Shown piece after piece: positions 54,960-64,000 of a stretch of DNA of 64,000 nt. Origin of the DNA: Plasmodium malariae. Lineage: Eukaryota; Apicomplexa; Aconoidasida; Haemosporida; Plasmodiidae. The translations under genes were made by a program, and so were the position numbers. Within the stretch, counting starts at the first letter, position 1; each line of letters opens with the position of its first letter. The notes under the pieces were generated by a model. It made no database searches and had not been told where the DNA came from. It was given only the letters and a program-made list of their open reading frames with translations. The stretch spans positions 558,001 through 622,000 of the forward strand of contig NC_041787.1 of assembly GCF_900090045.1 (NCBI RefSeq), written 5' to 3'.

Positions 54960-57900
54960 ATGGATATAAACAAAAATGAGGACAAAAATCTAGTAATGTT
55001 GGATAGAATGAATGTTGAATCTTCCTCTAAAGAGGAAGCAATTAGAGTGTGCACTCGTATCAGGCCTCTATTTGAAAAGGAAGTATGTTTTAGTATAACC
55101 ATTAATATATTACAAATTACAACTTTTTTTTTTTTTTTTCGCTCTTCAAAATGCAGCTGCACTTATGAAAAATTTAATGCATACATGATTTGTCGTATTT
55201 ATATATACACCCCCCGCACGTACATATATGTATATATTTATATATAAAATTATACACATTCCTCTTTTTCAGATAAATAGTGGACATCTAAAAGCTTGGA
55301 AAATGAATGAAACGAGCATGCAGCTAGTTGTTGAACCACTTTCTCTGACAGAAATGTTAAATGCAAGAATTAATAAAAAAGGGAATAAAACTGAATTTAA
55401 AAAGAATGTAGAAAAATCGGAGGGACAAAAAGCTGTTGTACAACGATATTACGCATTTGATAGATGTTTCGACGATTTTGGTAATTTCAAAATTATAGAA
55501 ATATAAAACATTTTAAAAAGTTTTTATAAACTTTTTATATTTGCATAATTTTCTCCGTCTATTTTCATACGTTAACGCGATAATGATAACGTAAAATAAG
55601 CTGTTCTATAAGTGTGTGTATGTATATATACAACTATATAAAGAGCTATATATATATATATATATCCATATGCACAACTATATGTGTACAACTGTACAAA
55701 CAGCTATATATACACCCATAAGCACATTTATAGATATATACATACACGCATACATAGGGGCACACCTATGTGCATACCTACGTTTACACCTATCTATATA
55801 TATACCCCTCTTCTCCTTCTTTTCAGTTGGGAATGAAGAAGTGTATAAACATTTAGCGAGAGACATTATCCTTGATACATTTAAAGGAATAAATGGATGC
55901 ATTCTTGCTTATGGTCAAACAGGGTCAGGAAAGACCCACAGTGTTATGGGAGTTCCTGCTGATCCGGGAATGTTACCTAGATCATTGGCAGAATTTTTTA
56001 ATGGTATTGAAAACCCGTCATCTCTAAATGAAGATAATGTTAGTATTAATACTGATGATGAATCAAATAATAATACAAAAGAATTTTTAATGAGTGTGAC
56101 TTATTTAGAAGTTTATATGGAAAGGGTGAATGATTTATTACAAGAGGGATACCGAGGGGGGGCAACTGAAAACTTAGACGTAAAGGAGGACCCGAAAAGG
56201 GGTTTTGTTGTGATTGGTATTCAAGAAGAAACCGTTACATCAATAGATGAAGTAATGCTCCTGGTTGCAAAAGCAGAACAAAGAAGACATATTTCTCAAA
56301 CAAACTTTAATGAAACATCTTCTAGATCACATACAATTTTTACTGTTATATTAGAATCTAATCAAGTATTAAGTGATGGTACATCTGTTAATAAAAGGGG
56401 TGAATTAAAAATCGTTGACTTGGCAGGTAATGAAAGAGCAGGAAGAGCTGCTGAAGGGATAGAAAATGCGAAAACGATTATCGAAGAAGGGAAAGCAATA
56501 AATAAAAGTTTATTTGTTTTAAGTGAGGTCATTTCGAAATTATCAAAAAGGGCTCAAGCTATTGCTGCGGGTGATGAAAAAAAAATTAAAAAAATACAGG
56601 AAGATTTGGTTTTCATCCCTTGGAGGGATTCAAAGTTAACAAGAATTTTAAGTAAAAGTTTAGGAGGAAATTGTCGAGCATCTGTCATTGTAGCTGTTCA
56701 TCCTTCTCATTTCTATTTGGATACATCCTTTTCAACTCTACGTTTTGCTTTGAAATGTAAAACAATTAAGAAAAAAATAGAGATCAATTATCTATCAGCA
56801 GAACAATCTGTTATTATGCAACAGAAAGAATTAATAGCCAAGTTAAAAAATCAGTTGAAGCATCTATCAACAGCTAAAAATGTGGATTTGCATTTATCAG
56901 GGGAAGATAAAATTTATGCAAATAATAGTAGAAATCCTGAAGACGATGAAAAAATTTTGGCTTTAAAAAATGAATTAGAAGAAAAAGTAAAAAAGTTTCA
57001 AAATTTTATATTAAAATCAGAATTTAATGTAAACCCAAATAATTACAGAACATTAAGGTCGATCGATGCTAACACAGAAAAATCATTAAAATATTCAATG
57101 ACCATTTCTACTAACTTAAAAAATGAATACAATTGGTTAAGATCATTTGATACACATGAATATGATTCCAAATGGGAAGGATTAGAAAAATACGAAGATC
57201 AGAATGAACAAGAAAAATTGAATATATCTAAAGCCATGGATTATTTAAAGAATAAATCTCCATATAAAATGAATTCCTCTGAAATTAGTGATGACGATGT
57301 GTTATCCTATGGGTCGCAAAAGGATGATTCGATTTCTTTGAATTATTACAACGAATTAGACGAATTAGAAAAGTTGGAAAAGAATGAATTAACAAGAAGT
57401 ACAAAAAAGAAAAAAGATAAAGGGGATGTAGCTAATAAAGTATATGATCAGTTCAGCAAGCTAAGCACAATGGAGTATAATAATAACAATATTTTGAATG
57501 ATGAAGAAGAAAAATCAGAATTTAAAGGAAAAAAAAGTAAGAAGAAAAAGGGCAAAAAAATAAATAATAATGTAGAAAACAATAAGGATACGGCGGAAAA
57601 CGCCAAAAAAAGAGATAAATTAAGAATGAAGAGTAATAATAAAGCATCTTCTAACAGTTTTAAAAAAAAAAAAAATGCTACTAGTAAAAACAAAAAAAAA
57701 GAATCATTCGAAAGGAGTAGTATTAAACAGATTAAGGGAGAAGACGTGCAAGGGGGTGTTTCTTCGTTAAAGTGTAAAGAGGAAGACAGTGGTAATAGTA
57801 ATAGTACTAATGGTAATGATAACAATAACAGTTATAGTAACGGTAACGCTAATGGTACTAATGTGGATACAGAAGCAGAAAAAAAGGACGCAAACGATCC

Positions 57901-60463
57901 CATTCTATCGAAACAGCAGTCTTCTCTAAATTTTACGCAAGACAAAGAACGAGACAAAGAACGGGACAAAGAACGAGACAAAGAACGAGACAAAGAACGA
58001 GACAATAATGAAAAACGAACCTCTATAATATCAAATTTAAAGGAAAAAATTGAAGAAGACCTAAAGAAGAAGAAGAAAATAATCCATAGAAATATAGAAC
58101 TTAACAAACAAATAAAATTTATTATGAAGCTTATGCAGAAGGTTGGCTTATCCGCTATATTAACTGGAACAGTACCTCCGGGAAGAAATATAGAAAATAT
58201 TTTAAAATTACAAGAGAATTTAAAGGATGATTTAAAATTATGTGACAGTAAGAAATCATTGGACTTGTTAAATAGAAATATTAACAACAATACGAAGGAC
58301 CCTAATACACGTTTTAACATCCCTATTAAGGATGATAATGAGATGGAAAATGAAAAAGCATTATTAAAGGATCCTATGAATAATGATGAAAATGAAACGG
58401 AATATAATGAAACCATATCACATGTATTTATTAATGAAATGTTTTTTTACTTTATACTTAGAATACAACAGAGAAATAATTCAAAAGATGGATATTTAGA
58501 AAATGTAGAAGAAACACTAAAAAAAGAAGATAAACCTTACGATGTGTCTAAAAAGGCACTAGAAGATATATTAGGAAATTCAATCGCAAACAAAATAATC
58601 GAACGGGATGAATACAATACCCGTGATGTGCACAGTACTATTAATACTATACACGACACTCGCGATATTCGTGAGTGTTGTAATGATATGAACTTTTCAA
58701 AAGATCGTAAGGATGAGAAAAATGAAAAAACAATTGACTCTATTTTAAATATGCTAACTCCATGGGAGCAGAAAATATTAGCCCTTTTATATGAACAACA
58801 AAAAATGAGGCAAAGTGTACAAAAGATTAAAGAAAATTTTTCTCAACGCATTCAAAATATTAACGTTTTTATAAAAAAAATACTAATTGACAAGGTCGAA
58901 GTGGAGAAGCATTTTAATCGTATTATCAAAGCAACGGAACGCTACAAAGATGACATGTTAAAAACGTCTGATGTTGATTCTAATTTTAAGTTTGCTGGTT
59001 TGATGAAAAAGTTAGAAGAATTATCTATATCACTGGCAGAAAAAACTAGAGATTTCAATGTGTTAGCTGAATTTCATTTAAATTTAAGAAAAGAAATTGA
59101 AAAAAAAAATTCTAAAATTAAAGAGTTACAAGAAGAAAATAAATTATTTTACCTTGTCCCAATGTATGCTGATTTGTTACAAGAGCTGGATGAACAAGAG
59201 GAAAAGAACAAAACAGTGAAAGAGTTGAAGAAGGAATTTCTCTTAATATATGGACGTTTAATGCTTACTAAAAAGAAATTACAAGAAAAAGAAGTTATAG
59301 AGCATGATATGAGAAATTTAAATAAAAAAATTTATACTGAGCTAATAGAATCCATATCTATTATAAAAAATTTAGAATCTCAAAATAAATTCTTAGAATT
59401 TAAATTAAATATGGAGAATAAGAAAAAAGTGGAAAAAATTAAAAAGCTGTTAAACGAAAAAGAAAAATTGAATAAAGTTATAAATGAAATGGAAAAGATG
59501 CTCCAAGATGCTAATATAGATACGAGCGAAATGAAAAATGAAATACTCGAAAATTTAAACAATAATAGTAATAGTAATAGTAATAATAATAATAATGATA
59601 ATAGTAATTACATATCCATAAATTACCTAGAGAGCGAAGAAGAAAATAGTCATGAAAAAAAAGACTTAAAGGAAGGTGGAAAGGAGAAAACAAAGAAAAA
59701 AAAAAATAATAAACTAAACCAAATTGTAAAGAAGAAAAAAAAGGAATTAAATGATAATGCAGTTATGGATAAATTATCAAATAAAATAGAAAAAAAAAAT
59801 AAAGAGAATCACTATTACAATCGCGGTTATTCTGTAGAAAAAATGATGAAGAAAACCTCAAAAAAAATAGATACAAACTTGAATATAAAAAAGATATATA
59901 AAAAAAAAATTAAAGACTCTGAGGATAAAAGTGTTTTAAATGATTTGTGTGAAGATAAGGATAATGATGTATCGTTAGTAAAACAAAAAAAATTAGAGAT
60001 CAACAAAAAATATGGGAAAAAGAAGATTAAAAAAAAAAGTAAAAATACACAAGACAATGATGATGGGACCGATGAACTAATTTTAGATGAGCTAAAATCG
60101 AATTATAGTATTAAAAAAAAAAAAAATATTGATACTAAAAGGAAAAAAGTAGAAAATCCTTTGAGCGAAGTGAAAAGCTTAGAAGAACATAAATCAAGTA
60201 ACATCATTATTAACAAAAAAAAAAAAATGAAAAAAAGAAATAGTAGTAAAGGGAAAAAAAGAAACCTACTGAAATATTTAAATAAAGAGAGTAATCAGAA
60301 GGAAAATATGGAAACAGTATTATCTGAAGAAAATTCCTGTCACTCATACAAAAATGATAATTCTACAACGGACAATGAAACTAGTGAAATTCGTCATATG
60401 CTAAATAACGAAATTGAAAAGAAAAAAGACAAGATAAGAAGAGATAACATAAATAAGTCATAA
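54960..60463 (+). CDS. Kinesin with N-terminal motor, three exons
   Basis: Exons 54960-55082, 55273-55480 and 55827-60463 join in frame to 1,655 residues. Introns (190 and 346 bases) have donors GAA|GTATGT and TTTG|GTAATT and acceptors TTTTTCAG and CTTTTCAG. The motor occupies about residues 27-430: IRVCTRIRPL at the start, P-loop GQTGSGKT (140-147), switch I NETSSRSH (272-279), switch II DLAGNE (308-313; most kinesins have DLAGSE), then WRDSKLTRIL and TLRFALKCKTIKKK before the neck. An insertion of about 50 residues follows the first beta-strand. The tail is Lys/Glu/Asn-rich with long coiled coils (about 1040-1300), a (DKER)n repeat near 720 and a very basic C-terminus. An N-terminal motor implies plus-end-directed movement on microtubules by family rule, and long coiled coils suggest dimerisation. 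The kinesin class (4, 7, 8, 15, 20 and so on) cannot be told by eye. Confidence 0.95.
57943..58005 (+). repeat. (DKER)n coding repeat in the kinesin tail
   Basis: A 12-base unit coding Asp-Lys-Glu-Arg repeats about five times in frame. It is a charged helical-type insertion at the start of the non-motor region's second half and is probably length-polymorphic. Confidence 0.85.
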
Positions 60464-62033
60464 TTTTAGTTCTCTTTTAAGTGATATGCATACTTCTAAT
60501 ATGTGGATGATAGAAGGAAAGAAAAAAATATAAAAAAAAGGAAAAATCTACAGTTAGGTATAATATTACAAAGGGATAAAAATATAATTCAAGTAGCATT
60601 TATAAAATATTAGCAAAAAAAAGAAAATTGAAATGAAAAAAAGAATATTAAAAATTTGTATATTAAATATTTTTTTGATAAAATAAATACAAAGTGGGGA
60701 GAACGTGCATCGTTATATAAGAGGACTATTCATGTTGTTTGTTGATTTTCTATTCTCCATTTGACCTAAGTATCCCCTAGTTGTACGGTGTATCCATGTA
60801 CATATGCATTCATCCATGCTCACATAAATATATATGCACATTTATTTGTTCTTGTGTTTTTTTGCATGTTTGTTCGTATGTTTATTTGTTTCCATGCTTG
60901 TTTGTTCTCTTGTTTATATGAACATTTGCTAGAATTTCTTTGTATTCTTAATTGTGTGCTCTCTTCTGCATACCTTTTTAGTATAATTTTATTGTTGCGT
61001 TTTTTTATGTTTTTATTTATTTACTCTTCTATTGCTCTAGTTGTAAAGCCTTTTTGTTTTCCTTTTTTTGGAAAGAAAAAAAGGTACTTTTTTTAAGTAT
61101 TTTATGAACTGTGCAGAATAGGTAGCTTTATGTATATATACATGTGCATATATATGCAACATGTTTTTATATTGAGTTTAAAATTTTAAAAGATCCAACT
61201 GCTTTGAATATGATGCATTCAAAGCAGAAAAAGGAATGGACAACAAGTGACTAAACAATAGAAGATACATTTCTCTAAATGTACGTATGTCCATATAATA
61301 GTTGCAAAGATATTAATACATGTATGAGATTGTATAGCTAATACTCAGAAATGTTCAATTTTTTTTTTTCTAGCTATTTTAACAAAAAGCCAGCTAGCTA
61401 ATATTTAAAGGGTCACGTATACATATATATATATATATATATACAGGGAGATAAAATAATTCACGTAAAAATTTGTCTTTCCAGTATTATGGACAAATTT
61501 ATGTATATATCATAATTTATGTATACTTTTATTCTTGTTTTATATTTTGAATTTTTTTATTTATTTTAGAATTCAAACTCTTATTCTTATTTTGCATATA
61601 CATTTCTTCATATTAATTTATTCCTTTTCTCAGTCTTTTTGCCTTTGCCTGTTATTTATAAGAGAAAAACAAGGCATTTTTTTAATAAGTTTTTTAGTCA
61701 TTTTTTTGTTGTTTGTTTTGTTTTGTTTTGTTTTGTGATTTTTTTGTTCGTTTTATTTTGTTATTTTTTTGTTCATTTTTTTTTTTCAATTTTTTGTTCT
61801 TAATTTATTTCTGTTATTTTTTTGTCATTTTTTTGCTTATCCTTTTTTTTTCAACTTTTTGTTCTTAATTTACTTCTGTTATTTTTTTGTCATTTTTTTG
61901 TTCATTTTTTTTTTTCAATTTTTTGTTCTTAATTTATTTCTGTTATTTTATTTGTCATTTTTTTTGCTTATCCTTTTTTTTTCATTGCTTTTGATGTGCG
62001 TTTAGGTTTGTTCATTTGGTCTTATATCTTAAA
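60464..62033. promoter_or_regulatory. 1.6-kb spacer upstream of the small heat shock gene
   Basis: The kinesin 3' flank and the small heat shock gene's promoter. It contains three TAGCTA palindromes at 61335, 61371 and 61395, a (TA)n at about 61420-61441, and a T-rich 64-65-bp repeat at 61775-61990 directly before the start. A 102-codon frame at 60788-61096 is Phe/Cys-rich, low complexity, and not called. Confidence 0.6.
61775..61990 (+). repeat. T-rich tandem repeat, about 65-bp unit, three copies
   Basis: Units marked by TCAATTTTTTGTTCTTAATT (61786), its variant TCAACTTTTTG (61851) and again TCAATTTTTTG (61915) recur at 65 and 64 bases. Each is followed by TTTCTGTTATTTT and TTTGTCATTTTTT. 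The array ends about 45 bases before the ATG, so it probably lies in the 5' UTR or core promoter. Confidence 0.85.
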
Positions 62034-62729
62034 ATGGTTGAAATAAATAGCGGAAAGTCAAACGTTGTAATAGAAACACCAGGCGGAGCACTGGTGCAGG
62101 GGAGTGTGCCTATAGTATTATCTACCCCAGTTGACAGTAACTACTGCAGTGCTTATTCATATAGTACTCCAGTTTCAAGTTCATACACCTCATCTCACCA
62201 TAATGAATATAAATATAACTGTACTAAATATATGACGAAACCACAAAATAATCAAAACGCTGAATATATAAAAACATTTGAAAGACCAAAGACATTATAC
62301 TATGAAACTATTCCATTAAAAAGCGTTAGTACAAATAATATTTTCGAAATAGCTCCATCACATGAAGAATTAAGTAAAATAACTTACAACCCTAGAATAG
62401 AAATATATTCAACATCAGATTTTGTAGTAATAATGATGAACATACCAGGTGTTTCTAAAGAGAATTTGCAAGTTGAACTTGAAAAAGGATTACTACGAAT
62501 TTTTGGACATAAATATAAACCTAAAATTGAAGAATTAGAAAATCAAAATGAATATCACACAAAAATTATTGAAAGGGTTAGTGAATACTATTTCTGCAAA
62601 ATTTTCCAAATGCCCCCAGCTTTTTCAGAAGAACAAAGGATATCATGTATGCTAAAGGATGGAGAGCTTATAATTAAAATTTTAGCTAGCCAGTTGAAAA
62701 CACAGAAAAGAGTTATCGAAATACAGTAG
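62034..62729 (+). CDS. Small heat shock protein (alpha-crystallin/HSP20 domain)
   Basis: A single-exon, 231-residue protein. The open frame reaches a TTG at 62016; ATG 62034 (AAAATGG) is the start. The first 110 residues are Ser/Thr/Tyr-rich and disordered in character. The alpha-crystallin domain covers about 115-231: PRIEIYSTSDFVVIMMNIPG with VSKENLQVELEKGLLRIFGH matches the early strands, and MLKDGELIIKI matches the late strand where typical family members read 'xxxNGVLxIxx'. A C-terminal Ile-x-Ile-type ending (VIEIQ) resembles the IxI/V oligomerisation motif. Such proteins are ATP-independent chaperones that hold unfolding clients. P. berghei HSP20 is known to affect sporozoite motility; whether this gene is that orthologue or a paralogue is not decidable here. 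Confidence 0.85.
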   Translation: MVEINSGKSNVVIETPGGALVQGSVPIVLSTPVDSNYCSAYSYSTPVSSSYTSSHHNEYKYNCTKYMTKPQNNQNAEYIKTFERPKTLYYETIPLKSVSTNNIFEIAPSHEELSKITYNPRIEIYSTSDFVVIMMNIPGVSKENLQVELEKGLLRIFGHKYKPKIEELENQNEYHTKIIERVSEYYFCKIFQMPPAFSEEQRISCMLKDGELIIKILASQLKTQKRVIEIQ

Positions 62730-63008
62730 TGCTTTCCGTAATGGAATGGAACATTTGCACGCATGCACATGTAGGTACACATATATACATACATTAATAT
62801 ATATATACATATATGCACACATCATTTTCAATAATAAGTTTGTTCGCGCTTTTTTGTCAATCTAGATTTATCCGTAATATGTACATATATATGCATAACA
62901 TATGCACACATACACAAATACGCACGTATAAACGTATACACAGGATTATGGTCTTTTTCAACAACTTACATTTAATGCCAATTTTTGAAACTAATTACTT
63001 GATATATT

Positions 63009-63046
<38 letters not shown>

Positions 63047-63407
63047 ATCTTTTAAAATATACGAATAAATTTAATACTTTTAAAGACCTTAAATAATTTA
63101 GCGCAAAAAAGGGATAAAAAAATAAAAGAAAAAATGTGGGGCACATAAATAGGCAAATAAAAAAAAATATAAATAAATAAAAAGCATAGCGTCGTATGTA
63201 TACATATACACAATGTGCATACCTTGCACCAATGATGGCACTACAACTCAAACGAAGATCCTTTTTTTTTTTTTAAGCTATTATCCTAAAAATCACAGGA
63301 GGAAAAACAAAAAGGGGGTATTATATTCGAATGAGCAGCTACGTCATCTTCAATCGCTGCTACCGCAGTAGCCGCTACTACTCTTGCATCTTCTCACCAT
63401 TACCTGT
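62730..63407. other. Intergenic spacer between convergent genes
   Basis: The 3' flanks of the small heat shock gene and the last unknown gene. It contains CA/TA-rich microsatellites at 62770-62820 and an A-run of about 30 bases at 63016-63045. On the minus strand, splice-acceptor-like sequence at about 63287 might mark a further exon of the last gene, but no frame-consistent model was found. Confidence 0.55.
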
Positions 63408-63992
63408 CTACAGTTCTAACTCTACTGATGCACATTTTTTTCTGAACTTCTCTGAATTCATCAAACTGTTAAGAAGAACTGTATTTTTTAATAAATTAAA
63501 TTTCTGTTGAATTACTTTTTGGGTATCATAGCATAACTGAATTTCTCTAACTATTGCTGAATTTTTTTCAACTAACGTTTTGCTCATATTTTGAATATTC
63601 GCATGAAATTTTAGGAAATTCAGTATTTTATTAGCTAAAATATGAATTATATCATTTTCAATTTTTTTAAATTTTTTCTCATAATATGAATTGAGACCTA
63701 AAAAAAAGTAGTAGGGTTTTATAATATTTTCTAAGAAGTCTATTTTATTATCCTTTAGCTTATATGGAGCATTCAGATTTATTTTATTTTTTTTTAAATA
63801 ATAATCCTTAACATGTATATAGTCATTTTTTATTCTTATTAATTTTTTTATTAAAAAAGTACATTCTATATTTTCTCTTTTTTTCCCGTTCTTTGAGGAT
63901 AATAATAGAACAACATTTTTCATATAATTAATTAGCGTTTCGGTACTCATTTGGTCTTCGTAACTCTGCAATGGTTTACTATTTCTAGACAT
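63408..63992 (-). CDS. Unknown helical protein, possibly partial at the window edge
   Basis: A frame of 194 residues from the first ATG (63992) to TAG (63408-63410). The frame stays open to the window end, so an upstream exon or earlier start may lie outside. The sequence is mostly charged/hydrophobic heptad-like (LINYMKNVVLLLSS, KILNFLKFHANIQNM, KVIQQKFNLLKNTVLLNSLM), consistent with an alpha-helical or coiled-coil protein. There are no catalytic motifs, zinc-binding clusters or membrane segments. Small helical subunits of kinetochore, tethering or Mediator-type complexes look like this, but no family is recognised. Real-gene status rests on length, normal codon use and an ATG start. Confidence 0.6.
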   Translation of the reverse strand: MSRNSKPLQSYEDQMSTETLINYMKNVVLLLSSKNGKKRENIECTFLIKKLIRIKNDYIHVKDYYLKKNKINLNAPYKLKDNKIDFLENIIKPYYFFLGLNSYYEKKFKKIENDIIHILANKILNFLKFHANIQNMSKTLVEKNSAIVREIQLCYDTQKVIQQKFNLLKNTVLLNSLMNSEKFRKKCASVELEL

Positions 63993-64000
63993 ATGCAATT

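Noticed and set aside
63045..63290. Extra 3' exons for the last minus-strand gene
   Set aside because: A good acceptor-like (TGATTTTTAG) and donor-like (GCAAG|GTATGC) pair exists, but counting the 13-A tract puts a stop in every usable frame, so no consistent model could be built.
1..64000. tRNA, rRNA, CRISPR, transposon or plasmid-type elements
   Set aside because: No cloverleaf-like GGTTCGAATCC arm, rRNA core, spaced direct repeats of CRISPR type, transposase or integrase motif was seen by eye on either strand.

Overview
The window is nuclear DNA of an AT-rich malaria parasite (genus Plasmodium). By eye it is roughly four-fifths A+T. It has homopolymer A/T runs up to about 36 bases, (TA)n microsatellites, Asn/Lys-rich insertions in proteins, long single-exon genes beside genes with many tiny exons, GT-AG introns with T-rich acceptors, and several-kilobase intergenic spacers. 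Base composition does not fit P. vivax. The modest Asn-run content is less extreme than usual for P. falciparum, so an AT-rich species such as P. malariae, P. ovale or a rodent or avian parasite fits better; the species cannot be fixed from the sequence alone.

Layout: (1) 1-391 (+) 3' end of an organellar ribosomal protein L1 gene. (2) 1765-14970 (+) a single-exon 4,401-residue protein whose last third carries phosphatidylinositol 3-kinase-related kinase (PIKK) signatures and an FATC-like tail, but with a substituted catalytic Asp. (3) 16381-17280 (-) a Qa-SNARE/syntaxin; upstream of it lies a GGGTATAT minisatellite. (4) 20208-22955 (-) a triple CCCH zinc-finger protein. (5) 26814-27437 (+) a protein resembling proteasome assembly chaperone 3. 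(6) 28423-29937 (-) an unknown protein. (7) 31960-34999 (-) a TFIIIC subunit 5 (tau95) homologue, broken by a frame change in an A-tract. (8) 36311-37774 (+) an unknown protein with a 23-A coding tract. (9) 38613-42473 (-) a large kelch-repeat protein. (10) 45115-46910 (-) a three-exon membrane-anchored protein of unknown function. (11) 50384-53282 (+) PIG-M, GPI mannosyltransferase 1, in eight exons. (12) 54960-60463 (+) an N-terminal-motor kinesin in three exons. (13) 62034-62729 (+) a small heat shock protein. (14) 63408-63992 (-) an unknown gene that may extend past the window.

This is ordinary core-chromosome housekeeping content: organellar translation, PIKK-type signalling or scaffolding, vesicle fusion, RNA binding, proteasome assembly, RNA polymerase III transcription, GPI-anchor synthesis, motor transport and chaperoning. 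I see no variant antigen family, mobile element, CRISPR array, tRNA or rRNA. Genes are transcribed individually and there is no operon logic. Exon structures were deduced from splice-site sequence and reading-frame continuity only. Gene starts were placed at the first plausible ATG; several longer open frames begin at TTG or GTG and were trimmed. The most interesting items are the divergent PIKK-like giant protein, the quadruplex-capable minisatellite upstream of the syntaxin gene, and the frame break in the TFIIIC gene.
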